Made by a program: the position numbers and the translations under genes
NCBI RefSeq assembly: GCF_000143105.1
Contig: NW_014040560.1
Span: forward strand, 806,001 to 870,000
Source of the DNA: Grosmannia clavigera kw1407
Lineage: Eukaryota > Ascomycota > Sordariomycetes > Ophiostomatales > Ophiostomataceae
Direction: 5' to 3'
DNA length: 64,000 nucleotides
Notes under the pieces: generated by a model
The model's input: only the letters and a program-made list of their open reading frames with translations
Told to the model about the DNA's origin: nothing
Database searches by the model: none
Part shown: positions 1 to 11,437 of the stretch, one piece after another
How the letters are laid out: every line of letters starts with the position of its first letter
How positions within the stretch are numbered: position 1 is the first letter of the stretch

Positions 1-1817
1 GTCGTGATCTCTGCATATCAATACCAGCATTATTCAGAGCACTCTCGCTGCCCGCTCACGACGACGACGCATATCAATCAGCACACCACAGGATCGTGCA
101 TTGCTGTGCCAAGTTCGCCTCCCCCATCGACCAATGGCCAGCTGCCCCACGCGGGCACAGAGAAGAACAGGCCGCGTGATGTGCTGCTGCACGGCTAGCC
201 GGCATGGGCACTCCACATCCCCTCTGCCGCCACCTGACTTGGTGAGGAGGGGAGGGATCGCTACTACGACGTGTGGTCAGTGTCCATTTCGCACCTCATC
301 TCGGCCATTGCGAATCTGGGGAAAAGACACCCCACCCACTACGATTTCCGCTCGTCTTCCCGCGATTGCCAAAGGCAGGTCGTCCTTTTGCTCTGCTCCG
401 TCCGTATCGAACTCGCATTGCCCGTGCAGGTTTTATCAAAGACCCTGCATTCCTCTTTCCTTCTTTTTCGGTCTCCTGGACCGCTTGTTGTTGAATTCTT
501 CCCCAGGTCTCAGAGTCCAGCTTCCATGGAAGTGCTTGTGCTACTGTCCATTCGACAGGGAAAATGCAACCCTCCTTTCTTCTTCCCCTCCTTAACTCAC
601 CCCCCTCTCCCGCCGATCCCTTCGTGTTGGACGCTGTAGACACTGGACTCGCCGTGTGCAACGAACGCATGGTCCCAACGCCACTTGCAACAGCACCTAC
701 CATGTAGAAGGCCTCGAGCAACGTCCGAAAAGAGGGGTAAAACAAAGGCCGACGAGCTCGCAGCGAACGGTTTCTGTCACCAGAGCTGTCTCATCGCGCG
801 AGATTGCCGCCATTGCTGTTGGCACCCGAGCCACTAAATACCATGGCGTAGGGATGACAGACAATGGGCAATCCGACAGTGACAAGAACCCAACAATAGA
901 CGATGCACCAAAAAAGTAGATAGGAAGCTTGCGAAGCATCAAAACCAATGAGACCGTCAGGCTCTGACAGATGAGGGAGCTAGTTACGTGCCCTCCCCCC
1001 TCCCTTAGGTTGCTGCCTTGCAATCTTACCAAGCCTCGTTTTGTGGACAAATCATTAGTACAGCTAACTCGTACCGACCCACGCCCATACATCTGGGAGG
1101 GTGCCAATCGCATGTCTTGATTGGCGCATCAATTGCATTTGCTTTTTCCTTGCTACCACACCGTCGCTAACACTGACCGCCATGGGCGAGCGGGCGGCGA
1201 AGCATATCTCAATTTTGCCAAGGCTTCGCTCTTCTCTCCTTCCAGAGGGAGTATCAGTTTTGTCACACATTCCGTTGCTACTGGGCGAAGTTTCTGAGGA
1301 CATCCGTCATGCTAGGACGAAGAGCGCTTGTCTCACCGGGCAATCGGGTGTACTCGTTTCATGGCGGTAATTTCAAGATGCGTAGATGTGCGTCTTGTAC
1401 TTCGTACGGAGTAGGCATTGCAGCCCATGAGTAATACCCCGTACTGTGTATGTCTGCTCATCCAATAAGGTCAGGGCGTCTCTGTCTATCCGAGACATAA
1501 GAGAAATACGGTAGACCGGCCGAGATATTGATTCTTGCCGGACGAACTACAAATTAGGGTGGGACACTAAAAAAGAAGCAGAAAGAGAAGACACGTGCAA
1601 GTGAATCAAGCTGGATGCCAGACATCGATTTTTCACATAGACTGTATGTGTAGCCTAGCGGTATGATTTGGAAATTACGTTGCTAGGAGAGCTGAATACT
1701 GTTGTCTCTGTATCACTGCAAGATGCCCTCGATGGGAGAACCGAAGCGATTGATTCTATACTCGAAACCCCACGCAGTACACATTCTGATGCTGTGCGAC
1801 TTGTTTAACCGGCCTGT
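1..1817. other. gene-free left flank
   Basis: I see no convincing gene here. Open frames are short (under 165 codons), overlap on both strands and have low-complexity composition. The stretch to about 650 is pyrimidine-rich, and the part from 1380 to 1800 is relatively AT-rich. A copy of the TACGGAGTA motif lies at 1405-1413. The end near 1800 should include the 3' UTR of the minus-strand NFU1 gene. Confidence 0.6.
1405..1413 (+). repeat. TACGGAGTA motif copy 1
   Basis: Exact TACGGAGTA, followed about 30 bp later by CCCCGTACTGTGTAT, a related sequence whose CGTACTGTGTAT part recurs near 42487. Intergenic, about 400 bp beyond the NFU1 stop. Confidence 0.6.
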
Positions 1818-2976
1818 CTAACCCGGGACCGTGTCTAGAGTGTCCTTTCCTGTCGTCGACGGCGGCACCGAGCCCTTTTGCAGCCGCAGCTTCTCCTCGA
1901 ACTTGGCAAACTCGGCCAGCGACACCTCTTCCTCCTGGTCCAGCACCTGCCTCACGACCTTGACTTCTTCGATCTGTATGTGTTAGCGCGGTGAGTAGAA
2001 AAATGGTTGGGTTTTTTTAAAAAAAAAAAAAAGGACGTACATAGTGCATCAGCATGCTCTCAATGCCGTTTTTCAGCGTCACCGTGCTGGAGTCGCACGT
2101 CCGGCATGCGCCCCGTAGCTTAAGCAGCACCTCGCCGTCCTCGAAGCCGCGAAACTCAATGTCGCCGCCGTCCTCCTGGATGGCCGGTCGGATCCGCGTC
2201 TCCAGCAGCTCCTTGATCATGCCGACGACCTCGCTGTCGTTCTCGTTGTATTGTAGCGAGTCCTCGTGCACTGCTTCTGCCTCGGCACCCTCGCCGTGCG
2301 TCCCGTCGACGCCCTCGGCCCCGGCGCTGCCTGTCGCTGACGGCCGCACGATCGCCTGGCCCGACGTGATGGCCTCGGTGATGAGCGCAAACACCTCAGG
2401 CCGAATATGCGCCCAATTGGCGTCGGTCGCCTTGGTCACCGTGATAAAGTCGCTGCCGTAGAACACGGCCGTGACGCCATCGACGTTCATCAGCTGTGCC
2501 GCCAGCGGCGACGGGTACGGCGGCGCGATCGTGGCCCGCGGGCTGAGGTATTCGATGAACGGCGAGGCAATCCCCTCCGGTAGCACCTGGTGATTCGGCA
2601 GAAACTTGATTGCGTCCGCGTTCGGCGTGCTCTCGGTCTGGATGAAGATGGTGCGACGGCCGCGGCCCCCGAGAGCCCACCAAGGCTGAGAGGAAGAGGC
2701 TGAGGCCAAGGCTGAGGCCGAGCTGAGCATATGCGGCCGTCTCGGCGACGCGGACGGGGAGGAGTAGGAGGAGTAGGAGTGCGATGCGGGGGCGGATGCG
2801 TGGTAACGACGCAGACACGGCGGCCGCATCGTCCTGTTCGGCGAGGCCGTCGACAGAGTCGCAGAGGTCACTCGAGGCACCTGTCGACAAAATGTTGGCC
2901 GACGAGGCATGAACGTCGCCATGGCTGTGGCAGCAGCCGAGGCTGCCGTTATTCGTGTGAGACCGGTCTTGGCCAT
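1818..2976 (-). CDS. NFU1: mitochondrial NifU-like Fe-S scaffold/carrier protein
   Basis: Two exons, 2976-2041 and 1973-1818, joined over a 67-bp intron (donor GTACGT, acceptor CAG) give 363 aa. Residues 1 to about 105 are basic, Ser/Ala-rich and low in acid, as expected of a mitochondrial targeting leader. An Nfu N-terminal domain follows (about 110-205, starting near IFIQTE), then an acidic linker, then the NifU C-terminal domain (about 255-325). That domain has the Fe-S-binding C-R-T-C pair at C291 and C294. In this family the protein carries a bound 4Fe-4S cluster to mitochondrial targets such as lipoate synthase. The intron begins just after the MLMHY motif of the NifU domain, and without splicing the reading frame stops within a poly-A run. 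The gene is divergent from the HIT-finger gene and probably shares its promoter region. Confidence 0.93.
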
Positions 2977-3624
2977 GATTGCTGTCGGGCGAGAGACCGT
3001 ATTTGTGCAATGTCGATGGCAAGAAAAGCCGGAATTGCATCTGCGGTATCAATGCTTTAGTAATATGCTATGGCCGAGAATTACCGCCACTCGGCACTGC
3101 TGACAAAACACTGGGCCGGGAACTGCGTTTACGGGTGATGTGATTGGCGGCCAGAGCCCGAGCTGGCCAATGGCGGGGTCGGGACAAAATTAGACTCGTC
3201 GTCATAGGGGAGGAAAAAAGAGCACGAAGGCGATAGTGCATGTCTGCTGGCAAATAGCAGAGCTGGGGTGGATCAGTTCTAGAAAAACTACAAATACAAC
3301 TTTTCTCAGCTTGAATTACTAGGCGGCAAGCGGCTTGTGTTACGAAAACATTACACGCTTCGTGTGAGAAACGCATGATATTACATTACCCGGTAGCACT
3401 TTCATTTACTGCTGCAAACGCCCTTCTACCTGGTAAGATACTGTCCCTACTCTATACGGAGTAGTGCAAGCAAGCTCCGTTTGGGCGTCATCTCTGAGTC
3501 ATCCAATAGATAGGGTTTGATAAGACTGAGATCTGTAGTTATATCTAGCTATGTCAGCAATATTTCTTAGTCTTTTATTTTCGTCTTCTTATCGTCCTTT
3601 TCCCTTATAAACAGAACACAACAA
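2977..3624. promoter_or_regulatory. divergent NFU1 / HIT-finger promoter region
   Basis: This 650-bp gap separates two divergent start codons. It contains two oppositely oriented CCAAT boxes, ATTGG at 3143-3147 and CCAAT at 3167-3171, a usual binding site for the fungal HAP/CCAAT complex, which often controls mitochondrial Fe-S and respiratory genes. A TACGGAGTA copy sits at 3455-3463. No gene is visible. The regulatory role is inferred from motifs and position. Confidence 0.45.
3455..3463 (+). repeat. TACGGAGTA motif copy 2
   Basis: Exact 9-mer about 160 bp upstream of the HIT-finger start codon. Confidence 0.6.
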
Positions 3625-4675
3625 ATGACTCGACAGTTCCACGAGCAAGAGACCGGACCAGAAGCTTCTTTCTTCGTCTCTCCACTGCTCTTCCACATAC
3701 CCTCCCAGAACAGCATCATGACCGCCTCCCTCGACAAGGTGCCCTCGCCAGAGCAAGCCGGAGTGGACGAAACCGGCGACGCTGCACTGCCCAACGGGAA
3801 GCACCAAGCGCCCCAGAACGAAGACGACAAGGGCGAGGTCTCGTCCGAAACAGCTACAGAGTCTTCCGAAGTGCCGGCCACCAAGCGCCGCACGCTCTGT
3901 GGTGTGTGCCACAACGAGGCGGCCAAGTACAAGTGTCCCCGTTGCTCGCTGGCCTAGTACGTGTAGTGTCCTGCTCTGGGCCTGGCTCCTGCTCCGCCCT
4001 GCTTGCTGACCTCGAAACAGCTGCTCCGTTGCCTGTTCCCGCACTCACCGCGACAGCCACCCGCCAGAGAACGACGACATCGTCACCGCTCGTACCGCTA
4101 CGACTGCTGCCATTTTCCCCACACCGACAGCACCTCAGACCAGGCGTCACCCCTTTAGCGTGCTCGACGATTCAGTGGAGCTGAAACATCTGTTCTCCAA
4201 ATATCCCCACCTTCAAGCCCGCCTGCGGGCCATCTACGAGGCCACGTTGCCGCCGGCATTACGACAGAACCAAAACGAGCAGCAGGGGCCTTCTTGGGAG
4301 GCATCCTCGCGGGGCCGGGGCCGTGGCGGCTACCGCGGTGGTGGTCGTGGTGGCGGCGGCCGCGGCGGCAGCCAAGCAGGCCCAGCTCCCCGGCTCGACC
4401 AGCCATGGACGACAGAGCTTGGCCTACGGCAGGGTCAGAAGGCGCTGCGACGGGCCCGTATTGACCCCGGGGAGGACGGTGACAGCGTCCGCGAATACTG
4501 CGAGCTGGTGACGTACCTGCTGGCCAGAGGAGAGGACGACAAGAACGCGGCAGCTGCGGCGGCGGTAAATAACCTTACGGCCAGCGATGCTGCTACCGCA
4601 TTGGTGCAAAAGGAAGTCTTTCAAGGAGACGTTTCTCTCATCAAACGACTCTTAGAAACCGACGGAGACCATTGA
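3625..4675 (+). CDS. HIT-type zinc-finger protein (ZNHIT3/Hit1-like)
   Basis: Exons 3625-3956 and 4021-4675 joined over a 64-bp intron (donor GTACGT) give 328 aa. The intron splits the zinc finger: C92-x2-C95, C104-x2-C107, then C112, C116, H120 and H124 after the splice. Splicing restores the tyrosine codon before C112, which supports the model. Zf-HIT domains occur in box C/D snoRNP assembly factors (Hit1/Bcd1) and chromatin remodellers. The leucine-rich helix after the finger (near VELKHLFSKYPHLQ) resembles the ZNHIT3 C-terminal region. An Arg-Gly-rich tract at about 207-230 suggests RNA binding. The region before the finger is acidic and disordered. Family assignment is firm; the exact member is inferred. 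Confidence 0.85.
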
Positions 4676-4858
4676 AAAGAAAAGAAAGAAAGCTTATGCC
4701 ACCCTTGATTAAATTAATTCATTTTGGCCTCGGCCATACGTCTGGTACTAATTTCTGGGAGCTTTGGAACTTCCACACTATGGACGGAAAAAGACACAAT
4801 GCGAGGTATGTCATGCAGATCTCGAACACTTCATTATTTATTACATCCCCCTCCACCT

Positions 4859-6208
4859 TTAGATATATTCCGCCCGTCTCTCCCCCTGCTCTTGCTGATT
4901 CGAATGCTTGAACAGGGAAAATATTGCACTCTTCGGAGACTTCAGGGACTTTGGAGAGGTCTTGACCCTGGACGAAGTCGAAAACGAAGATGGCGGTAGC
5001 ACTGAGCTCGACTGCTGTGCAGGTGGCGCGCCTGTGGAGATCTTGAAGCCTTCTCCAAGAGCTGGATTCGTTTGATGCCTCTCCTTGGAATAGTTTTCCA
5101 GGCGGTGTCTAATCGACCATATCGACTTGCTTTGTCGCACGCTCGCGGGTTCGGCCTCTTGTGGCTGCTGATAATGTGGCTGCGACGCAGCCGCGTCTCG
5201 CTGGGTCCAATCAACACGGTGCTCGTTCGCAATCTGCGGATCCACAGGCATTGGTACGATCGACCAATCGATCTTTTGCTCCATGTCACCTTCTGTCTTT
5301 GCTCGATTTGAAGACTCCTGTTCTGGCGACATGATTGAGGGTCCTTTCTGGTCTCTGCTGTTGATCTTACTCATCTCTGGAGACACGGCTGTCGTGCTGT
5401 TGACCCATTCCAAGACTTTCCTATTGTGCTTGTTGCCCTTATCGCTGCCCTTGGGGAAAATGAGAGAATCTTTAAAAGCGTGCTGGGTGGCGAATGGAAG
5501 CTGGCCCTGGGGATCTGATTCTTCGGAGAAAGCATCTTTACCAGACAATGCTGGTACTGATGACACCGTGTTGTTCTCTCGATGCGGTACGGTATGGCTT
5601 CGCTGCCGGTGCAATGAGGTAGATCGCCATGGGCCAGAGACTGTCGTTGTTGTAACAAACTGCTGAGCTGCTTGTTGGGGCACGTACGGCTGTGAGAGGC
5701 CAAGGGGGGCCGGATCTGTGTTAGCAGCGACCGCAGATTTGGAAGAAGAAGGCTCGCATATGTGGCGAGCTACAGATGGCTGGGATGAGATGGGCTCAGG
5801 AGCGCTCAACTGTGACATGTGCAAAATTCGCATCTTGGCGACCAGCTCGATTTGTGCCGTTTCTGTTGACGGCAATCGGTCGAAGGTGTCAGTGATCGTC
5901 CTGATGCTGACAAGATTGTCCGAATTCATGGCGCCAGCTGCGGCGAGCGCCTCTGTCCTCTGTTGCTGGACAAAGACGACATGAAGACGACGCGACAGCT
6001 CAATGGGATCCACGGGCTGGCTGCGTCTCCTCTGTGCTCTCGACCTCCGGGGACCAGGCTGGACGGGTACTGTCTTCTGTGAAGGCGGCTTCAATTGTTG
6101 CCAATGTGGCAACGTTTCCATGGTGGCTGTTGTGTTCATACTGCAGCGCATGCCTTGAATGCAGGTAATCGGAGGATAGAGCCGAGGGATGGGGGAGACA
6201 ATAGACAT
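4859..6208 (-). CDS. uncharacterised disordered protein
   Basis: A single open frame runs from an upstream stop to 4859. I take the start at 6208; Met codons at 6151 and 6139 are equally possible, while the frame further upstream crosses a TA repeat and is unlikely to be coding. From 6208 it gives 449 aa. The N-terminal third contains a probable helical region (around the stretch beginning VDPIELSRRLHVVF and the following ITDTFDRLPSTETAQIELVAKM), rich in alternating hydrophobic residues. The rest is Ser/Gln/Pro-rich and basic near the C-terminus, typical of disorder. I do not recognise a family. Length without stops in a GC-rich region and varied composition favour a real gene, but it could be lineage-specific or an untranslated frame. 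Confidence 0.5.
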   Translation of the reverse strand: MSIVSPIPRLYPPITCIQGMRCSMNTTATMETLPHWQQLKPPSQKTVPVQPGPRRSRAQRRRSQPVDPIELSRRLHVVFVQQQRTEALAAAGAMNSDNLVSIRTITDTFDRLPSTETAQIELVAKMRILHMSQLSAPEPISSQPSVARHICEPSSSKSAVAANTDPAPLGLSQPYVPQQAAQQFVTTTTVSGPWRSTSLHRQRSHTVPHRENNTVSSVPALSGKDAFSEESDPQGQLPFATQHAFKDSLIFPKGSDKGNKHNRKVLEWVNSTTAVSPEMSKINSRDQKGPSIMSPEQESSNRAKTEGDMEQKIDWSIVPMPVDPQIANEHRVDWTQRDAAASQPHYQQPQEAEPASVRQSKSIWSIRHRLENYSKERHQTNPALGEGFKISTGAPPAQQSSSVLPPSSFSTSSRVKTSPKSLKSPKSAIFSLFKHSNQQEQGERRAEYI

Positions 6209-6308
6209 GTGGAGTGGAAATGTGGTTGAGCGGACAACAGACGGACGAGAGAGGCTCCTTTCCCCATAAGGCCAATGCCGCCGAGCAACCGGGTTTGGTG
6301 TTGGAGGA

Positions 6309-6324
6309 ATATATATATATATAT
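6309..6324. repeat. (AT)8 microsatellite
   Basis: Eight AT units, about 100 bp upstream of the proposed start of the minus-strand orphan gene; it could act as a TATA-like element or be a simple repeat. Confidence 0.8.
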
Positions 6325-7283
6325 GGAAGGAGAACAAAAATAAGTTCCTTCTGGCGACCGGAAGTGAGTATTATGTATAAATGCATGAGAGGCTCCAGAG
6401 CTCAGACCAAACTAGCAAGGAAGGAGCAGGGTATCGAGAGGCAGAATCCGCATTATCGGCTTTGCATACTAGCAAGGGCGGCCCACACCGCGTGGAATGG
6501 ATAACGGCAAGATGGTTAGCCTAGTCCCTGGAGGGCATACGTGCATAATCTCCAAAATGTGGAAAAGAAAAGCCGGAACAGGAGAGGGACAGAGGGCGTA
6601 GTAAAGCTAGAAAATGTATTAGCAAGAGAGGGGGCACGAGACAAACGCAAACTGCCGCCGGCGTTTGTCGGAAGCTTTGCCGTGACAGAAAGGTTACTTG
6701 GTGGACGGAGGTGGGGATCGTCATGCTGTGGGAAGATGAGGGTACATCCAAAGCGGATCGGAACAGCGCAGCGCCGCAAATGTCTACGACATACGACACA
6801 CTGGCAAGCCACGAACCGGCAGGACGAGACACGGAATAGAGAGGTATGGTGGCAATCATATCGATGTTGGGCTTGCAGAGGTCCATCACCCGACAGCTTG
6901 TGTTCGGCCCTAAGCGAAATTGGGATAGTCTCTACGACGACAGAAGCGGACTAATGTACGAGTATGAGTGAGGGCATTTTGTGTTTTTTTTTGAATAGCA
7001 TGAGAGGATTGCGGGGCAAGTGACATGCGGGCGGTGAGCCACGTGATGGCTATTAGGCATGTTAGCGTTGGGCTGGACCAGAATGAAGAAGACATTGCAC
7101 GTAAATTGTCGGCAGAGGTTTGCGAAGGTCCATGTTCCGGCAATAAGCTGCATTAGTCCTCGAGGACTTTGTTCAGGGGCTATGTGTAGATCACGAGAAG
7201 TACCGGTCAAGAAAGGACCGCGGCTTTCATATACTCGAAACCGTACAAAGCACGGAGTACGTCGCATTCGTCAAGGCATGATG

Positions 7284-7292
7284 TACTCCGTA
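7284..7292 (-). repeat. TACGGAGTA motif copy 3
   Basis: Read as TACTCCGTA on the + strand, about 390 bp upstream of the UTP11 start. Confidence 0.6.
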
Positions 7293-7678
7293 TGGGCTTT
7301 GTTGTCAGTGGAAACAAGGTGGCGATGCCAGACTCCTGGACCAATGGAATGATACCTACGAAAGGGACCCGTTGCGAGAGAATGGGGGCTGACGACTTGT
7401 TTGTTTGCAGCTCTTTGAGCGGTCCCCACGACGTCGAGACAAGAACTGACCGAAACGACGCATTACTGAGGACGTGCTGGATTTGGCAAGGTTAATACTT
7501 ACTGTCTTTAGCGTATCTCGTGATTGGAATGTACATACATAGTGGAGTAATCTCGATAAGATAAAGTTTTTTCTGCCATTCTTAAATTTTTAGAAGCACA
7601 GATTGTTTCGACCTCCGGGCAACGCAAATACAGAGCGTGGATCTGTAGAACTTCAGACCCAGTAAGAGAGACGCCACA

Positions 7679-8611
7679 ATGTCGTCATCCATGCGAAACG
7701 CCGTCCAGCGGCGCTCCCATCGTGAGCGTGCGCAGCCGCTGGAGCGGAAGCGGCTTGGCCTGCTGGAGAAGCACAAGGTAGGCATGACGAAACTGCTGTG
7801 TGCCAGGTGCCAGCTGAGACTCTTGTTGAACGTCTTAAGTGCTAACGATTGCTTCAAGGACTACGCACTCCGTGCCAAAGATTGGTCGAAAAAGAAAGCA
7901 GAACTCCAGCGGCTTCGCGAGAAGGCGGCCGAACGTAACGAGGATGAGTTCTCGTTCAAGATGTTGTCACGCCAGGGCCCGAGCTCTGCGCTGATGCGCG
8001 GCAGCGACGAGAAGCGGGCGCGGAACTGGGACGGCACAACCCTTGGAAAGCGCGAGGGAAAGACTTTGTCGATGGACACGGTGCGGCTGCTCAAGACGCA
8101 GGACGCGGGCTATATCCGGACGGTGCGGAATGTGGTAGCCAAAGAGGTGCAGGCTCTAGAGGAGCGGGCAGAGACGGCACGGTCGTTTGTGGGGCGGGGG
8201 CTGAACGAAAACGAGGAGGAGGACGGGGACGACGAGGACGCCGAGGTTCTGACCAAGGCCATGCTGAAGGCGAAGCGAAAAGCCAAGATGACCGGCACCA
8301 AGATTGTTTTTGCCGAGACGGCAGCGGATCGCGACACGGCCATGGTGGAGGATGAAGGGGACAAGGAGGACGAAGCGGAGGACGAGGACCAGACCAAGGG
8401 CGAGGACTCCAAAGAGAGCGACGCACAGCGCAAAGCCGAGATGGCAGCGCGGCTACAACGACGACTGGCAACGGCACGAATGCGGCTCAGAGCACTGACG
8501 GAAGCTGAGCAGGAGCTGGACATGCAGCGGGCACGCATGGCCAAGACGGCGACGGTGGACGTGATCACGCGGACAGGGAAGCGGATCAAGATGCGGGAGC
8601 GGAAGCGGTGA
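7679..8611 (+). CDS. UTP11: U3 snoRNP / SSU processome protein UTP11
   Basis: Exons 7679-7777 and 7859-8611 give 283 aa. The 81-bp intron (GTAGGC...AAG, branch CTAAC at about 7842) removes 27 codons that have no match in the family. After splicing, FGLLEKHK-type sequence runs directly into DYALRAKDW, as in yeast Utp11. The protein opens with the basic AVQRRSHRERAQP region and the KxREKAAERNEDEF motif, contains the conserved LMxTxD-like segment (MDTVRLLKTQDAGYIRTV) and ends in a basic tail. An acidic stretch lies at about 180-245. UTP11 acts in the nucleolus in the 90S pre-ribosome, needed for 18S rRNA processing. The intron is a multiple of three and stop-free, so retention would add 27 residues rather than truncate. 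Confidence 0.95.
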   Translation: MSSSMRNAVQRRSHRERAQPLERKRLGLLEKHKVGMTKLLCARCQLRLLLNVLSANDCFKDYALRAKDWSKKKAELQRLREKAAERNEDEFSFKMLSRQGPSSALMRGSDEKRARNWDGTTLGKREGKTLSMDTVRLLKTQDAGYIRTVRNVVAKEVQALEERAETARSFVGRGLNENEEEDGDDEDAEVLTKAMLKAKRKAKMTGTKIVFAETAADRDTAMVEDEGDKEDEAEDEDQTKGEDSKESDAQRKAEMAARLQRRLATARMRLRALTEAEQELDMQRARMAKTATVDVITRTGKRIKMRERKR

Positions 8612-8977
8612 GCCGGTGGCGGAGCGAGGGCATTGTATACCAGCGAAAAGCATGATGATCATAAGGAAATGGAAATACGTAAGATAATTCTAACTCTATG
8701 GACAAAGGACCCCCAAACGGTCCAGCATGCTCATGACTGCTAATGTGTGAGAAAGCCCCTATAACGCCCCAATTAATTCCGTTTACGCCGTACGCCAATG
8801 GAGCCCGCGTCCGGGGAAAGAGCGAATGAGAGAAAGGGCAGGTGCAGACGAGCGCGCAGAACAGGAACGCAGAGCAGGAGCACAGAACAGGAAAGTACAA
8901 ATAATACATAGCCGACCTAGTGACAGGAAGCAGGCCAACCAGGGAGCAAAACTGCCCAAAAAAATAATGACCGAATC
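8612..8977. other. 3' gap between convergent genes
   Basis: Holds the 3' ends of UTP11 (+) and the polyQ gene (-). I see no gene or RNA structure in it. Confidence 0.6.
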
Positions 8978-10908
8978 TCACAGCTTCTCGTTCGTGATGC
9001 AACGGAAGAGCGTGCTGACGATGGCGATGACGGCGCGCACAGCGATGGAGACGCACCAAAAGCAGAACTTGAGCAGAGCAGCGATGAGGCGGAAACAGCC
9101 GGGCATCTTTTCGTCGTCGTCAACCCGCCGGCGCCTGTTCTTTTGGCGTGACTTGTTTCTGGCGGAGCTGCTGAGCTCAAACGTCTTGCCGGCCAGGTCG
9201 ATGCTGGTCTGGCTCTCGAGGTCGAGGTCGAGCTCCTCCATGCGGCCGCGCTTCTTCCCGTGCTTCTTGTCCTTGCTCTTCTTGCTGCTGCCGTTGTTGT
9301 CGCCGCCGACGGGGCCGACTAGGTTGCTGAGCCGGCTGGAGCTCCTGTGGCCGACGGCAGCAACAGCACCGCTCACGACGAAATTGACGAGGCTGCTGCC
9401 GCTGCCGGCGGTGCCGCGAGCGGTGGCCGAGCCAAAGGACGGACGACCGGGGGGGATGCCGATATCAGCGGGGGGCGGCGGCGCAAACGAGCCGACATGG
9501 GCAAAATGGTCGTCGCCATGGGCGACCAGCAGCAGGGCGGCGACAACGACGTCGACGAGGTAGGCGGCATCGATCTTGCTGGCGATGGCGGTATCGATCT
9601 CGAGCCAGCCAGCACCGGTGCCATCACGAGTCAGGCGGGCGAGATGCTGGGGCGACTCGAGATGCTCGAGCGTGTAGGCAGTGCGGCTCCACGTGGCGCT
9701 GCGCTCGATGCCGACGCAAAACGGCAGCGCCAGGACCGGGTGCACGAGAAAGAAGCGCGCCGAGTCATCGTCCCAGACCAGCCGGGCACATTCACGCTCT
9801 GCCGTTGCCACTGTTGCCGAGCTGCCGGGCTGCTCGAGTGCCATGCGCGCCGCCTGTTGTGGGTACAGCAGCGCCACGAGTCCATCGCTCGGCTGGTGTC
9901 GACGCGCCTCTTCCTCGAGCGTGGTCGTCAGCGCTGCCTGCCAGTGCTTGCTGGCGTCGTGCCGCGTGTTGGTCTTGATCTCGGCCGCCAGAGCGGCTGC
10001 AGACACGCTATTCAAGCCAGGACCAGTGCCAGATGATCGGGTGGCGCTGCCACTCCCCGACGGGACGCCCTCACCGCTCGCAGACTCGTCCAGGCTGCCC
10101 CGACGACTCCCACCGATAAGTCCTCCGGCTGCTGCTGCGGCTGCTGCCACCAGCGCATCACCACTGCTGCCACGACGGCCCCGACCGCTCTCCGGCTTGA
10201 ACGGCCGCGCCGGATCGTGACGCGACAGCGTCACATACGCCGACATCGACGTTGGATCTACGCGCATCCGGTACAGCGGCTGCTGGCTCGCTGACGACAA
10301 CCGGTACACCGGCGCGTCCTTGTCGCACGTCACGTGCATACAGTACACCCGCCCCTCGGAGGGCCCGGCCTTCCAGCCGTTGGCCACCTTCCAAAGGCTG
10401 CGCAGCTCCTCCGTCGTCGACGCTACCGGCAGCGTTGGTGCCTCTCGCCCGCCGCCCATTCGTGGTACCGGCAACGCCTGTCGTACCGGAGCGACGGCTG
10501 GTGGTGCTGGTGCTGGTGCTGGTGCCGGTGCTGGTTTTGGTGTTGGCGCTGGCGCTGGTACGGCTGGTGGTGGGGGAGAATACACGGTCGGCGGTGCCAG
10601 GGCTGGGCCGCTCGTCTGCAGGGTCAGATGGCGCCCATGTGGCTTCTGGCGTGGGCCCTGAGGCTGGTACAGATACGGGTATTGGTTCTGGCGCTGGTGC
10701 TGCTCGTGTGCGCTGTCCAGGTCCATCTGCTCGTGCTCCTGATCGTGATCCTGTTGCGTGGGTGAGTACAGAGGCCGGCTGATGATGCCGCGAGGGATGC
10801 GACCCGGGCTGGTCTGCGTGGGATAGTAATCCTGCTGGTCGAGTGACAGCTCGGGATTGTACTGTGGGAAGATGGAACGGAGGGCTGGCTGGCTTTGTTG
10901 TTCCTGCG

Positions 10909-10939
<31 letters not shown>

Positions 10940-11437
10940 CTGTTGCTGCTGTTGCTGCTGTTGTTGCTGCTGCTGCTGTTGTTGTTGCCGTTGCTGTTGC
11001 TGCTCTTGTGAGAATATCCAACCATAACCTGCGGCAGCTGCCACTGACGACGGCCCCGGTAGAGGGGGCGGTGGGGAAGCGTCAAACGGTGGCGGTGCGT
11101 CAGGGTCATATATGGACAGACGCATCTTGGCGATGGAGCTGCGTGAACGGGCGCTGCCGCTGCGGACAAGCGTCTGGGTATCATACTGGACAGCCTCAGA
11201 GCGCCAGGGAACGTCAGCCACCGGGGCAGGCCGCTCTATCCGCACCTCAGCCGTGACAGCCTCGCCGACGGTCGGATTATGGTCTTGGGGCTGATCTGCG
11301 AGCGACCCGGGAGACACAGGAGAGGCGGGCGAGACGGCCTGCTGTTGCGTTCGCACGGGCTGTGATCTCGAGGGAGGCCGTCCGGTGCTGGGAAAGAGGG
11401 AGAAACCCCCGGCGGGTGGTGGTGCCGACGCGGACAT
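8978..11437 (-). CDS. uncharacterised polyQ protein with conserved C-terminal half
   Basis: A single 819-codon frame, with Met at 11437. The N-terminal half is disordered: Pro/Ser-rich, with a polyQ run of 26 glutamines coded by mixed CAG/CAA, then Gln/Pro repeats of the AP type. From about residue 350 the protein looks folded, with TEELRSLWKVANGWKAG, a segment with paired Cys (YCMHVTCD), and a block around FFLVHPVLALPFCVGIERSATWSRTAYTLEHL, followed by a helix DAAYLVDVVVAALLLVAHG. The C-terminus is basic, then Cys-rich and hydrophobic (MPGCFRLIAALLKFCFWCVSIAV), consistent with a tail anchor or palmitoylated tail. I recall similar fungal proteins annotated as acetylserotonin methyltransferase-like, but I see no methyltransferase motif and do not use that name. 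It may be a membrane-associated fungal protein. Confidence 0.75.
10910..10987 (-). repeat. CAG/CAA polyglutamine tract
   Basis: Twenty-six consecutive Gln codons with CAG and CAA intermixed, at about residues 151-176 of the minus-strand protein; flanked by further Gln codons interrupted by Arg, Glu and Pro. Confidence 0.9.

Larger units (their letters stand above)
6209..7678. other. gene-free stretch upstream of UTP11
   Basis: No convincing coding region on either strand; frames are short and overlapping. It should hold the promoters of the flanking genes, which diverge from it. A TA microsatellite lies at 6309-6324, and a TACGGAGTA copy, read on the minus strand, at 7284-7292. A near copy CACGGAGTACG is at 7251-7261. 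Confidence 0.55.

Noticed and set aside
8978..11437. Naming the polyQ protein an acetylserotonin methyltransferase-like protein
   Set aside because: No methyltransferase motif is visible; the label would be copied annotation rather than evidence.
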